Assembly (NCBI GenBank): GCA_033398695.1
Contig: CM065815.1
Coordinates: forward strand, 143,203,001-143,267,000
Reading direction: 5' to 3'
DNA: 64,000 nt
Source: Orobanche coerulescens
Taxonomy: Eukaryota > Streptophyta > Magnoliopsida > Lamiales > Orobanchaceae
In this document: positions 1-12,588 of the stretch, one piece after another
Layout: each line of letters starts with the position of its first letter
Numbering within the stretch: position 1 is the first letter of the stretch
Notes under the pieces: model-generated
Databases searched by the model: none
Told to the model about the DNA's origin: nothing
What the model saw: the letters and a program-made list of their open reading frames with translations, nothing else
Translations under genes and position numbers: made by a program

Positions 1-272
1 ACCTTTGGGGACGAGCCGCTTCACCGTGAGCACTACCGGGGCGTATTCTCGTCTTGCGGGCAGAAGCTCTAGCTTCGGACGATCTATAGTCCTTTTATTA
101 AAAATTGTTCGTTACCTTCAAAGTGTAATATTTTCTTTCTGTTCTTTGTTATAGTTAAGTTCAGAATTTTATTTGTAATACATGTGCAAGTATCGAATTA
201 TTCCAACAATCTCAAGACGAGAATAATCGACCATACTTGTTCGTGTCATACTAAAACTTTTGCTGGAGAAAA
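1..272 (+). other. End of copia 5' LTR and/or untranslated leader
   Basis: This 272-base stretch precedes the gag start and has no gene. A copia 5' LTR should end just before a primer-binding site, but I see no clear TGGTATCAGAGC-like site. The 3' LTR lacks its U5 end, so the LTR/leader border cannot be fixed by comparison. A possible border is the ...CCAACA near 213, which is a guess. Confidence 0.45.
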
Positions 273-1244
273 ATGTCGTTCAATGCAAGCACCGGCGCAT
301 CCACTAATCCATCCACCGGTTCTGGAACCATTGGATCATCAAGCTCTTCAATGGATCCCATTCACAATGTTGCTCGACTAATGCCTATCGCCGAGAAACC
401 TCCTGTTTTCTCGGGCACTGACTTCAAACGTTGGTCTCAAAAGATGCTGTTCTACATTACCACAATGGGGCTTGCGAGCTTCCTGCGTGAAGAAAAGCCT
501 CCTGTCCCTGCTGAGAACGAGGCGAATGTTCAAGTGCGTACCGACTATGATACCTGGGTTCATTCCGACTATCTGTGTCGGAATATGTTGCTGAACGTGC
601 TTGATGATGGCCTGTTCAATGTGTTCAACATCAAGGAGACTGTCAAAGAAATTTGGGATGCTCTTGAGTTGAAATACCGTGTTAATTCTGCTAGCACGAA
701 GAAGCTTGTTGTCACGAGGCTCTCCGAATTCCAAATGGTGGATTCTCGTCCAATGATGCCCCAAGTACAAGAGTTCCAAACTCTTATACATGATGTTCAT
801 TCTGAGGGGATGCCTCTACCCGAGGCGTACACTGTGGCGCTCTTGGTCGACAAGTTGCCGCCTAGTTGGAAGGAGTTCAAGGGATACCTTAAGCATAAGT
901 GAAAGGAAATGACTCTTGAAATTTTGGTTGCTAAGCTCCGAACTGAAGCTCAAGTCCGTGATATAGACTTGAAAACCAAAGCTCCTATGGATGCTAAGGC
1001 TAATCTGACTGAAGGTAGGGGCGGACCTTCCAAAAAGCGTCCACTTCCTACCAAAGGCAAGGGAAAGGATGTGGCACCTCCGACGAAGTTTACCGGAACG
1101 TGCTACAACTGTGACAAGCCCGGCCATATGGCTAAAAACTGCCGAAAGCCGAAGAAGAACAAGGGAAAAGGCAAAGTCAACCATGTCGAGAAGGACTTTG
1201 ACTCTTGGGACAAAGATGATCTTGCTGCCATGATCACCGAGGTA
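273..1244 (+). pseudogene. copia Gag (capsid/nucleocapsid), broken
   Basis: The frame starts at an ATG at 273 with a Ser/Thr/Gly-rich N-terminus. It continues through a copia-type capsid region (motif PPVFSGTDFKRWSQKM) to a CCHC zinc knuckle, CYNCDKPGHMAKNC, at 1101-1142. Lys-rich flanks and an acidic segment follow. An in-frame TGA at 900-902 splits the protein at about residue 210; a CGA-to-TGA change would explain it. Gag would package element RNA into cytoplasmic particles. The reading continues in frame into the protease region, as expected for a single copia polyprotein. Confidence 0.92.
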
Positions 1245-4200
1245 AATCATGTCTCGGAACCTAACCCTGTTACTTGGTTTCTTGATACAGTGCACTGTTC
1301 ACATCTGTGTGAACCGAGACTTGTTTTTCACTTACAAGGAGATTCAAGACTGCTTCATCACAGAGGCAAGTGATCGTACCTCTCCAGTTCTTGGAATTGG
1401 AACTGTTGTGCTTCAATTCACCTCCGGTGTAGAGATAACTCTGAAGGATGTCTTTGCATGCTCCGGCAATCCGCAAGAATATGGTGTATGGTGTCAAATT
1501 AGTTAGAGCAAAAATTGATGTAGACCTTCGTAGCGATTTTATGATAATACGCAAGTTTTGTAAGACTCTAGGGAAAGGTCATATTGTCGAGGACATGTTC
1601 AAACTTAGCGTTCGTACTTGTAAGCCTCCAAAGGCGATTGCTAATAATAATGCTACTACTTCTGCTTATTTGCTTGAGTGCTCAAATTTATGGCATTGTA
1701 GATTAGGTCATGTGAATCTAAATGCTATAAAAAGATTAGTAAACTTAGATTTACTAAAATTAAATGAAATCAAAAATCAAAACAAATGCGAGATTTGTGT
1801 TGAGGCAAAAATGACGAAACTACCATTTCATTCGGTAAAACGGGACACAAAACCCCTTGAATTAATTCACACAGACGTGTGTGATTTAAAATTTGTGCAA
1901 ACTAGAGGTGGTAAGAAGTACTTTATCACTTTCATCGATGATTACACAAGATATTGTTATCTTTATCTTTTGAGAAGTAAAGATGAGGCTATTGAAGCCT
2001 TTAAGAACTTCAAGAATGAAGCCGAGAATCAATTAGGTTGTCGTATTAAGATGGTTCGAAGTGATAGAGGAGGTGAATATGTAGCTCCATTTGAGGAATT
2101 ATGCAACGAAAGTGGTATAATTCATCAAACCACGGCTCCATATGCTCCACAATCTAATGGCGTTGCCGAACGTAAGAATCGAACACTTAAAGATATGATG
2201 AATACCTTATTAATTAGTTCAGGGTTGCCCCAGAATATGTGGGGGGAAGCTGTCTTGACAGCCAACTACATATTGAACAAAATTCCATGCAAAGGTAAGG
2301 ATGTTACTCCTTATGAGTTGTGGAAAGGAAGAAAACCATCATACAAATATCTCAAAGTGTGGGGGTGTTTGGCGAAAGTTGAGGTGCCTCTACCTAAACA
2401 AGTTAAAATTGGTCCTAAGACGATCGATTGTATCTTTATTGGTTATGCACTTAACAGCAGCGCCTACAGGTTTGTTGTACACAAATCCGAGATACCCGAC
2501 ATTCATGTAAATACAACGATTGAATCAAGGAATGTTGTATTCTTTGAAAATATATATCCTTATAAGAATAAGGTTGATCCTAACTCTAGCAAATGAGTTG
2601 ATGATGAAGCTACAAGTTCTAAACTTGTAGATGAGCCTATGTGTTATGAAACCATAGATGAAGCCTCTAGCTCGAATCCGGTGTTATCTGAACGACCGAA
2701 CAGAAAGCGACCTAAGTCTACGCCAGTCAATGTAGAACCTAGACGAGGTACTAGAATACGGAAAGTAAAGATATACGGACCCGATTACGTCGTTTTGATG
2801 GTAGACGGTGAACCGGTATCTGTAAAAGAAGCTTTATCCAGTCCAGATGCGGCTTTCTGAAAAGAGGCAATAGACATTGAGATTGAGTCTATTATGTTGA
2901 ATCATACTTGGGTGTTAGTTGAATTACCACAGGGTTGTAAGGCCTTAGGATGCAAATGGATCCTAAAGAAGAAGTACAAGTCTGACGGTACTATTGACAA
3001 ATATAAGGCCCGACTTGTAGTTCAAGGCTTTAGGCAAAAAGCTGGTTATGATTTATTTGATACCTACTCGCCCGTGACAAGACTTACTTCTATTAGGGTG
3101 CTACTCACTATTGCTCCTTTACGCAATCTCGAGATTCATCAAATGGATGTTAAGACTGCATTCTTGTATGGGGAGCTAGAAGATGAAATCTATATGAAAC
3201 AACCGGAAGGGTTTGTAGTACCTGGGAAAGAGCACATGGTATGCAAACTACAACGGTCTTTATATGGTTTGAAACAAGCACCTCTGCGGGGGCATTTGAA
3301 ATTTGACGAAGTGATGTTGTCAAATGGTTTCAATATCAATGAGAGTGACAAATATGTCTATGTTAAGAAAACGGGTGACAATTACGTCATTGTTTGTCTA
3401 TATGTAGATGACATTTTGATAATGGGTAGCAAGTCTCATGTGATTGGTGAAACGAAACGAATGCTAAGTAAGAATTTTAGCATGAAAGATATGGGTTTGG
3501 CTGATACTATTCTTGGAATTAAGATTCTGAAAACACCTAACGGAATTGCTTTGACGCAATCTCATTATGTTGAGAAAGTGTTAAGGAAATTCAACGCTTT
3601 TGATAAACCCATTGCTAAGACTCCTTGGGAACCGAATGGTCATCTGAATTATCATAAGGGTGAACCTGTGGGTCAAGATGAATATGCTAAGATCATTGGG
3701 AGTTTGATGTATCTGTCAAATTGTACCCATCCTGATATAGCGTGCTCGGTTCACAAGTTGAGTAGCTACACAGCTAATCCAAGTAAAGAACATTGGAGGG
3801 CTCTAGAACGAGTACTGAGTTATTTAAAATATACTCAGAACTTTGCGATTCATTATTCAAGAGAGTCTGCTGTACTTGAAGGGTATTGTGATGCTAATTG
3901 GATATCCGAATCGAAAGACTCATTTTCTACGAGTGGATATGTGTTCACTATTGGAGGTGGTGTTGTATCTTGGAAGTCCAAGAAACAAACTTGTATTGCT
4001 AGGTCTACCATGGAATCTGAATTCATAGCTTTGGATAAAGCTGGTGAAGAAGCTGAATGGCTTGAAAATTTCCTCGAGGATATTCCATGTTGGACGAGAC
4101 CTGTGCCGTCTGTGTTGATACACTGTGATAGCCAAGCTGCTATTGGACGGGCACAAAATATGTTTTATAACGGTAAGTCTCGACATATTCGTCGACGACA

Positions 4201-4351
4201 TAATGCCGTGAGACATTTGATCTTAAGTGGGATTATCTTAATTGACTATGTAAGGTCAATAGATAATCTGGCGGATCCGCTGACGAAGAGTATTAATCGA
4301 GATAAAATGTATAAATTGTTAGAGGGAATGGGTGTTAAATCCACATCTTAA
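1245..4351 (+). pseudogene. copia Pol: protease, integrase, reverse transcriptase, RNase H, broken
   Basis: The protease begins at WFLDT near 1275, but its active-site segment has lost two separate single bases, which shifts the frame. Another frameshift lies near 1450. From 1448 to 4351 one frame holds the rest, broken by TGA at 2594-2596 and 2858-2860. Integrase shows the HHCC zinc site (LWHCRLGH then CEICVEAK, about 1690-1805) and the acidic core residues in HTDVCD, RSDRGGEY and NGVAERK. RT carries YVDD at 3401-3412. RNase H carries YCDANW, STMESEF and HCDSQAA at about 3880-4130. The segment between SLYGLKQAP and HLKFD looks altered. This is a defective copy of a normal-size copia Pol. Confidence 0.95.
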
Positions 4352-4902
4352 GGATGATTATAGCGGAAACCCAACCTTGTAGATTGGAGGATCCCAAGAG
4401 CTTGGTTCAATGGGATAACAAAGTTGTAATAATCCGTGTGTTAAAATACTCAAACATACCTATTCTCTGAGAACAGTGAGTGATTGTTTACCTACATGTG
4501 GTGAGGTTAAGTCTTATGATTTTTAATGATTCTTGATTACATCGGAGAGGTCAAGTATAGTAGGATATTTGGGAATAAAAATCACCTATATAAGTGTGAA
4601 GTGAGGGCCGCTTCAGTTGATACACTTATGAATCCAAAGGGGTGTCCAAGGCCGAAAAGGACACAAAACGTTAGAACGGATGGAATTGAGATGATATTGT
4701 GTCTATATTATTGTCTCAGTATACACCATGGAGGACTTGTTCAAGGTTTTCATGACCACTATGCCGCCAGTATACTCGATGATGTTGACAATGGATAGGT
4801 TCAAGGTCACAAGCCACCTAGTCAAATGCAATATTATCTCTTGAGGACTGAACTGTGCATTTGCATTCATTTTGCATTGGCATTCTCACTCATGTGGGGG
4901 AT
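4352..4902 (+). other. copia 3' untranslated region ending in polypurine tract
   Basis: This is 551 bases between the RNase H stop and the LTR. I see no supported gene in it. The last bases, GTGGGGGATT at 4893-4902, form the polypurine tract that primes plus-strand DNA. It abuts the TGTTGGAAAT start of the 3' LTR. Confidence 0.75.
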
Positions 4903-5096
4903 TGTTGGAAATGGTTTAGTAATTAACCATTTATTAAAAATAAATATTGTTAATTAAACAATTATTATTTAATTAAAATATTTATTGAATGTTAATCAAC
5001 GTCGTGAGTAGATGAACGTGGTATATTTAATATTTCTAAACCGATTTCCGGTGAGTGAGATATTATATGTTAAAGTTGGATGTTGGAGTAGGAACT
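4903..5096 (+). repeat. copia 3' LTR, first part
   Basis: The LTR starts TGTTGGAAATGG directly after the polypurine tract, a usual plant copia LTR start. It is AT-rich and breaks off at 5096. The last five bases, GAACT (5092-5096), are repeated at 14862-14866 on the far side of the nested gypsy element, which shows where that element entered. Confidence 0.85.
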
Positions 5097-5468
5097 TGTA
5101 ATACCCAGTTGTAATTCAGTCATTATCATTCAGCAATTTCATTCGGTGATTGTCACTCAGTGGATTTTCACTCATTAATAATCATTCATCAATCATGTTC
5201 ATTCATCCGTGTTCACCGTTTGGAATAACTTCGAGTTGTGTATCGTTATTGTTCATTGTTTCAACTTTCCCCATATGAGTTCGACTTTGTTAGATCACCA
5301 TTAATTTTTGGAAACTCCAAAAATTCTGAATCTTTGCAATATTATAGAGCATCGAGTTAGCTTTCCAATGGTTCAAACGGTGAGTCAATCGGAGTCCGGA
5401 CGAGAGAGTTATGGTCGAAATAGCTCAGGCACTCATTTTTCAGTTTTTGGCCGAGCAGCCTGTACCGG

Positions 5469-5684
5469 GTGCCGCGGCACATGCCGGCAGGGCCGCGGCA
5501 CACTGCCGAGTCAGTGCCGCGGCACATGCCGGAAGGGCCGCGGCACACTCGTATTGCATTGATCGGCCAAAAACGTCTGTACCGGGTGCCGCGGCACAGG
5601 CCGGCAGGACTGCGGCACACTGCCGACCACTGGGCGCGATTTTGGCCATGTGCCGCGGCACACTTCGGCTGAGCCGCGGCACAC
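5469..5684 (+). repeat. Array of paired CpG-rich palindromes in 5' LTR of A
   Basis: The perfect 12-bp palindrome GTGCCGCGGCAC occurs at 5469, 5514, 5586 and 5650. Each is followed by a variant whose core starts exactly 21 bp downstream: GCCGCGGC cores at 5471/5492, 5516/5537, 5588/5609 and 5652/5673. The 5609 core is degenerate. The spacers are not conserved. The array ends about 15 bp before a TATA-like site. The same four pairs with the same 21-bp spacing are in the 3' LTR. Confidence 0.9.
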
Positions 5685-5696
5685 AGGGCAGTCAAC

Positions 5697-5706
5697 CCCT
5701 ATAATT
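5697..5706 (+). promoter_or_regulatory. Weak TATA-like site of LTR A
   Basis: CCTATAATTG lies directly downstream of the palindrome array, at the position where elements C and D have clearer TATA boxes. It is a poor match to the plant TATA consensus. Confidence 0.35.
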
Positions 5707-7362
5707 GTGTTTTTGAGCGAGTTTCAGCTCATTTCTTCATTCCTTCACCTTCATGCGCGAGAGAGAGTCTTGAGAAAGTGATTTTTTTCTTCACCTATCA
5801 CTTGAGTGTGGATTTTAATCGTTTTCATTCGGTTGTGGAGCTCGGATCATCGATCTATCGCGTGTTCTTCGAATCATAGTGCTTGAATCTTCAAAGGTAA
5901 CTTTCATCAAACCTCTTGGATTTTCGATTTGTGTTGAGATATGATGTTTTGGATGTTAAGATCATGTTGTATGAAGTGATATACGCATGATTATGGATAT
6001 GTTCGATTATTCATTGGATTATTGAAGGATTATTCAAGAACACTTTGAATATTATGTTGGATTTGGGAATTTTCGATTAATTATTGTTGAAATCACGATT
6101 TTGGATATTCATAATGGATTATTGATCGTATTGGAGATATTTTGTGGTTTGAAACACTTCTTTGGGGATTAATGTTGGTATTATTGAAGTTTGGTTATAA
6201 ATAATCGAAGTTGGCCACAAAGTGCTCGATATAATGCCCCAATGAACTTGGTTTTATCGTATCAACGTTTTGAGTTCGTTATATTCGTGTTTGATTCGTG
6301 TATTGAACGGTTGTTGGTAATTATTGTTATTCAAGGTTGTTCGAGCGACCGGTATCTCGATTAGGACGTTGTTCGTGGAAGGACATTGTCTTCGGTATTG
6401 TGTAAGTTAATTCTTACTCGGTTAAAAGGATATTCATTCCTTTTGTTGTTGATCATTCATAATCATAACTCATTCATCATTGTATTAATCATATTGAGAC
6501 TTGTAATTGTCGAACAATCACTTCATTAACGAGGAACGGCGGTTCCAATCATTTCATTGAAACTATCAATCACTTCATTATTACTTTCATCTCGGTGAGT
6601 CATTCTTGACTTTGTCAGATTATTATTTATTCATTGATATTCATTGCGGTCATTCTCGTTCATATGACCTTCTGGGTTCATGTTGCGTGGTCGGGTGCGG
6701 ATGTGTGGAATTTTTAGTCGGGCACGTGATGGCCATGTATTGGGAGTAATACATTGGTCTGTGCACACGGTAAAGAGTAACTCCGTGAGACTAATTAGGT
6801 ACAAGGACGGGTGTGTCCAGTCATCCGTCTTGTACACTTGCACAGAACACTACGGGCGTACTATGATACTCCTCTTCAGCGTAATTCATAACTAAGGATA
6901 TTTCATAATTTCATATATATCATGTTTGTGTATTTTCAACCCTTGAGGATTGTTGTTCTGTGTAACTGACCCCGTTTGGGGATTTTGTTCTCAGGTCACG
7001 GCAAGGCAAAGGCACGGGAAGAGCATGTTGACGGCGACGAGTCCTAGTGATACTAGTAGGGGGCCCCAGTCATTCCGTTTATTTCAATCATGCTTATTTC
7101 TCTACAGTTGTATTTCCGCTGCAAATTCCGTTTGAAATGTTTATTTGTTCAGGGTGGTGTATTTTATCTCCATATAAAATATACTAGTATTCGGTATTGT
7201 CCTGGTGTGTTGTACTTAAACTCCTCATCGGAGTACTTGGTAATATAATGTGGTTCGGTACTACAATTATATTATTTAATTCATCATTTTCATTTGCCTG
7301 GTGGGTCCTAATCGGGGATTCATGGCACTGTAATATCCGCCTAGTTCTGAGTGTTACAGAGT

Positions 7363-7374
7363 TGGTATCGGAGC
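7363..7374 (+). other. Primer-binding site of element A
   Basis: TGGTATCGGAGC starts four bases after the LTR end. It matches the complement of the initiator tRNA-Met 3' end (TGGTATCAGAGC) with one change. This is the usual minus-strand primer of plant gypsy chromoviruses. Confidence 0.9.
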
Positions 7375-7855
7375 GTGGTTTTGAATACTACCTTCCGAGC
7401 CATGTCTCATTTGAAATCATCATCATCGGACTAGTATCATTGGACTTTCGCGTCACGTGTGACCTGTGCAAATGTCGAGCCAATCAGACCAAGAACTGTA
7501 AGATTTCTAACGCCATGGTATAATTTCTGGCAATAAGAATCATTCATTCATAATTCATCAGTTAGCAATCCTCAATCATCATTTTCATTTTGACCAGGAC
7601 GGTCATGTTAACTCATTAATCACTCAATTCATTTCATTACTCAGTTGTTGATCAGGAAGATCATATCATTAATCTTGTTAATTTGTTCAAGATAATCATT
7701 TCAATAATTTCATTAGATAATCATGTCACCTCAGTTAATCATTCATGTAATCACTGTGTTAGAGCGTGTATGCTCATTTTCATCATCTCATGTCATAATC
7801 ATAACGTGATATTCATGCGGGAAATATAATCATCATGTGACTTTCCTACTTCAGT
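7375..7855 (+). other. Untranslated leader of element A
   Basis: These 481 bases between primer site and gag are rich in ATTCATT/AATCATT runs and contain no supportable gene. They probably form the RNA leader with packaging signals, which is inferred from position only. Confidence 0.7.
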
Positions 7856-9125
7856 ATGGAGAGGGCAAGAAGAGGACGTGGAGTACGAGGCCGTGGAGCG
7901 GGCCGAATCCCGAGAGCTCGTGTGAATACACGTGCGAATGCGAGGAATAATACTAATTCATCGAGCAGCGACGCTGCCACTCATTCACCTGGACGTGATC
8001 ATTCTCTATCGGGGAGTCGTACCCGGGACACCGCTCAGTCAGAAGGTGTTCGGGTTGACCCACTCGCTTTTATGCAGGGCATGATGGCCCAAATGACCCA
8101 GATGGCACAGCTGATGGAGACGATGCATAACTCCGTCAATCAAAATCAACATGCTTCTCCGCCGCCACCTCAGAGGCAAGAGAGGAATGTGAGCAATATC
8201 ATCGGCGACATCTCTCGCCAGAGACCACCTACTTTTGAGGGCTCGTCTGAGCCGGCGGATATTATTCATTGGCTCGAGCATTTCGAGAAGTTGTTTGCTA
8301 TGGTAGAGTGTCCTGAAGGGCACAACGTTTCAGTTGCGGCTTATTACCTGGGTAAGAGCGCTCATTCTTGGTGGTTGTCGTTGAAGCCCACCGAAGGATC
8401 ATGTACTTGGGATCAGTTCAAAACTCTCATGATGGAGAGATATTATCCGGCCCCACTCAGAGAGGCCAAGCTGTCAGAATTACTCACTCCGGACCCCTCA
8501 GCAAACGAGGATGTTCTCGCCATTGCTGAGAAATTTCAGGAACTTCTTCCGTTTGCCTCATCTATCATTCATTCCGAGGTGGATAAGATTAAGTATTTCA
8601 GCAAGAGGCTGAAATCCCGTATGAGACTACAATTGCTTAATCATAACTGCACCACGTTGGCCGAATTCATTGAGAAAGCTCTTACCTATGAGCTTACTGC
8701 TAAAGAGATTGCTAAGCAACAACCTTCGTCTGCTAGCAAGAAATCGAAGAATCGTAATTAGTCTGAAGGCGGTCAGACAACCTTCAAGAAACCTCGTGCA
8801 GGTTCTGCTTTTTCTGAACGACCTCCTGTGACGTCTAAACCCGCAGAATCTCAGTCACGAGCGGCCAGTTCAGCCATCACCTGTTATAACTGTGGGGATC
8901 TTGGTCATGTCAGCACCAAGTGTCCGAGACAGTCTGTCACGTGCCATAATTGTGGAATTGTTGGGCATAAGGCCCGTTTTTGCCGTAGGGACTCCAAACC
9001 TACTCCGGCGTCATCTCAGGCCCCGGCGATCGGCCGTTCGAATCGATCCACTCAATCGGCATCGTTTAAGCAGCGGGAGCGACTAAAGGTGGAGCCTATA
9101 GCGGTGACAGGGCGTCGGTCTGCAG
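7856..9125 (+). pseudogene. gypsy Gag of element A, broken
   Basis: The frame starts at ATG 7856 with an Arg/Gly-rich N-terminus (MERARRGRGVRGRG). The retrotransposon gag domain follows, with FEGSSEPADIIHWLEHFEKLF, continuing to about residue 290. Two CCHC zinc knuckles, CYNCGDLGHVSTKC and CHNCGIVGHKARFC, lie at about 8883-8985. An in-frame TAG at 8759-8761 splits capsid from nucleocapsid; element D reads through here, so a CAG-to-TAG change is likely. A frameshift between about 9060 and 9125 separates gag from protease, whereas D has gag and protease in one frame. Gag would form the virus-like particle. Confidence 0.93.
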
Positions 9126-12100
9126 GACTAGCAAGCCCCGGGTTTATGAGATGAAGAAGACCGATGATCCAGAGGCCCGAATGATGTCAGGTACACTCGA
9201 TATTCTATCTCAACCTGTGTGTACCCTTTTTGATACTGGTGCATCACATTCATTCATTTCCGAGTCATGTTTGAGTAGACTACGTCTGGGTAGTGCTACT
9301 AGTTGTGAGCCTTATGTCATTGGTCTACCTGATGGTAGACGAATCATCGGAAATTGTGAGATTCAGAATTGTCCGATTCAGTTTCATGGTCGTGTATGGC
9401 CAGCGGACCTAATCGTGGTAGATTTGCCGATAGACGACGTCATCTTGGGTATTGATTGGATGGATCGCCATGATGCCATCATTAGTGTCCGTAAGCGTAT
9501 GATCACTATCATTTCAGACGATAGGGTTGAATGTGTGTTTCAGGGAGGTAATCCCGGCTGTTCTGGTAAGGTTATTAATTTGATGAAAGCAGTAAGATTA
9601 CTCAATCAGGGGTGTGTTGGTTATTGGTGCTTTATGACCAAAACCGAGAAATCATCAGTAATGTTGACGGATATTCCGGTAGTGAGGGAATATGCCGATG
9701 TTTTTCCAGACGAGTTACCTGGTTTGCCTCCACAGAGAGATGTGGAATTCACGATTGAGTTGGAGCCCGGTACGTCCCCGATATCGAAGGCACCGTACCG
9801 GATGGCCCCGACCGAAATGCGGGAGTTGAAGAATCAACTTGAGGAGTTGTTCGAGAAAGGTTATATCCGACCGAGTGCATCCTCGTGGGGAGCACCAGTG
9901 TTGTTTGTCAAGAAGAATGATGGTTCATTTCGCTTATGTATTGATTATCGGGAGTTGAACAGGGTGACGATCAAGAATAAGTATCCTTTACCCCGTATCG
10001 ATGATCTTTTGGATCAACTTCAGGGAGCTTCAGTATTTTCCAAGATCGACTTAAGATCTGGATATCATCAGTTGCGGATTCGAGAGTCGGATATCGCGAG
10101 GACAGCGTTTCGTACGCGCTATGGTCATTATGAATTCGTAGTTATGCCGTTCGGGCTAACTAACGCACCTGCGGTATTCATGGAGCTAATGAATCGGGTT
10201 TTCATCGACTTTTTGGATCGGTTTGTGGTTGTCTTCATTGATGACATCTTGATTTATTCTCGTGACCGAGAGGAGCACGAGGTTCACCTTCATCAGGTTC
10301 TCGACGTGTTGAGACGAGAGCAACTTTATGGAAAGTTTTCCAAATGTGAGTTCTGGATGTCCGAAGTGACTTTTCTCGGACATGTAATTTCATCAGATGG
10401 AGTGTGTGTTGATCCTCAGAAGACGAAGGCTATCCAGGATTGGTTACCTCCGAAGAATGTTAAGGAAATCCGAAGCTTTCTCGGATTAGCCGGTTATTAT
10501 CGGCGGTTTGTGGAAGGATTTTCCAAAATTGCTCAACCATTGACGAACCTTTTTCGAAAGGATAAGAAATACACGTGGTCCGACGCGTGTCAACGGAGTT
10601 TTGAGGAACTCAAGAGCCGGCTAATGTCAGCACCTGTACTTTCCTTGCCGCAAGGAATGGAAGGATTTTTGGTTTATAGTGATGCGTCCGGACAGGGTCT
10701 CGGATGTGTGCTCATGCAGAATGGCAAGGTTATTGCCTATGCTTCACGGCAATTGAGACCTTACGAAGTTAATTATCCGACCCACGACCTGGATCTAGCA
10801 GCCGTGGTGTTCGCTTTGAAAATCTGGCGTCATTACCTTTATGGCGTCACCTGTCAGATTTTCACTGATCATAAGAGTTTAAAGTATATATTTACTCATA
10901 AGGAGTTAAATATGCGACAGAGACGGTGGTTAGAATTAATCAAAGATTATGATATTGATATCCTTTACCACCCGGGCAAGGCGAACGTTGTCGCCGACGC
11001 CTTGAGTCGTAAGTCCGTTCAGGAATAGATGCTTGCTCGTTTAACAGTCCAGAAGGAGCTTCAGCAGGAATTCCTTAGACCCGAGATCGAGGTTTGGCTT
11101 CACCGAGTTCAGGGACAGCTTTGTATGTTGGAGATCTCATCGTCACTTGAGGAGGCAATCAGAGAGAATCAAGGTTCGGACCCATCATTGTTACGCATCC
11201 GTGAGGATGTGGTTCAGGGGAAAGCCCCTGGATTTGTGGTCCACGAGGATGGACTTTTGAGGTTTAAAAGTCGGTTGTGTGTATCGGCGAATGATGAGTT
11301 GAAAAACTCAATTTTAAGAGAAGCTCATGCTACCCCTTATTCTGTTCACCCGGGGTCTAGCAAGATGTATATAGATTTGAAACAAAATTACTGGTGGAGT
11401 AATATGAAGCGAGAAGTCGCGGAATTTGTTTCGAGATGCTTAACCTGTCAGCAAGTCAAAATAGAACATCAGCGACCGTGGGTATGTCGAAACCTCTCCC
11501 TATTCCCGAGTGGAAGTGGGAAGACATTTCTATGGATTTCATCACGAGTTTGCCGACGAGTCGTCGTGGCATGAATGCGATCTGGGTGATTGTGGACCGC
11601 TTAACTAAATCAGCTCATTTCCTTGAGATTAAGGATACTTGGGGTCCCGAGAGACTTGCCCAGCTGTTCATCAAAGAGATAGTGAGACTGCACGGTACTC
11701 CTAAAAGTATCGTTTCCGATCGTGACGGACGGTTTGTGTCTCATTTTTGGAAATCAGTTCATCATGCTATGGGAACTCAGCTTAATCTTAGTACTGCCTT
11801 TCATCCTCAGTCCGACGGGCAATCAGAGAGGACTATTCAGACATTAGAGGACATGTTGAGGGCATGCGTCCTCGATTGGAAAGACAATTGGGAAGCCCAA
11901 CTACCATTGATCGAGTTCACGTATAATAATAGTTGGCATGCTTCGATTAAGATGGCACCTTACGAGGCCTTGTACGGTCGTCGTTGTCGATATCCCTTGT
12001 GTTGGGACGAATTATCAGAATCAATCGGCACCGAGCCCGATATGCTTATAGCCACCCGTGAGAAGGTAGCTTTGATCAGGAGTCGTTTGTTAACCGCTCA

Positions 12101-12572
12101 GAGTCGACAGAAATCTTATGCAGACAATCGTCGTCGACCACTAGATTTCGAGACGGGTGACCACGTTTTGGTCAAAGTATCCCCGAGTCGAGGTATTTTC
12201 CGTTTCGGAAAATGGGGAAAGTTGAGTCCGAGATTTATTGGACCGTTTGAGATCTTGGAACGAGTAGGCGAGCTAGCTTATCGTTTAGCCTTACCTCCGG
12301 CATTGAGCCGAATTCATAATGTGTTTCACGTCTCTCGATTCAAGTACGTTGCCGACCCGAGTCACATACTTCAGTTCGACGAAATCGAGATCGCTGATGA
12401 TCATTCATATGAGGAGCGTCCCATACGAGTCTTAGAGCGGCGAATCAAACAGTTGAGGAATAAGTCGATTCCGTTGGTCAAGATTCAGTGGTCTAGACAC
12501 GGAGTCGAAGAGGCTACTTGGGAAACCGAGGACAGTATGCGGGAGAGTTATCCCGATTTGTTTGACCCTTAG
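9126..12572 (+). pseudogene. gypsy Pol of element A: protease, RT, RNase H, integrase, chromodomain-like tail
   Basis: The protease has [11 protein letters not shown], with the catalytic DTG at 9232-9240. RT contains the catalytic FIDD at 10233-10244 within [13 protein letters not shown]. RNase H shows [11 protein letters not shown] near 10675 and [11 protein letters not shown]. Integrase has its zinc site ending CLTCQ near 11440, and core acids in MDFITS (about 11533), VSDRDGRF (about 11718) and DGQSERT (about 11815). The C-terminus (IPLVKIQWSRHGVEEATWE) resembles the chromodomain of Tekay/Del elements, thought to guide insertion to marked chromatin. Breaks: TAG at 11026-11028 where D has a Gln codon, and a single-base frameshift near 11478. 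All key catalytic residues that I can see remain. Confidence 0.95.
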
Positions 12573-12588
12573 TTTCGGAGATGAAACT

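Larger units (their letters stand above)
1..5096 (+). mobile_element. Ty1/copia LTR retrotransposon, portion left of a nested gypsy insertion
   Basis: A copia-order polyprotein (gag with zinc knuckle, protease, integrase, reverse transcriptase, RNase H) runs from 273 to 4351. It is followed by a purine-rich tract and the start of a 3' LTR at 4903. Integrase lies before RT, which is the Ty1/copia order. The 5' LTR lies mostly outside the window. The 3' LTR is interrupted at 5096 and resumes at 14867. All coding parts carry frameshifts or stops, so the copy cannot move by itself. Confidence 0.95.
5097..7358 (+). repeat. 5' LTR of gypsy element A (2262 bp)
   Basis: It begins TGTAATACCC and ends GGTGTTACA-like (GTGTTACA at 7351-7358), the same termini as the copy at 12605-14861. 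It contains a block near 5290-5430 that is also present, inverted, in the LTRs of element B. A GC-rich palindrome array and a weak TATA-like site follow. Many CATTCATT-type simple stretches occur. Short open frames in the GC-rich part are repeat artefacts. Confidence 0.95.

Noticed and set aside
5308..5704. Several open frames on both strands rich in AAAHAGR/CRGTR-type residues; the same at 12816-13208
   Set aside because: They arise from translating the GC-rich palindrome array, appear in most frames and strands, and have no recognisable domain.
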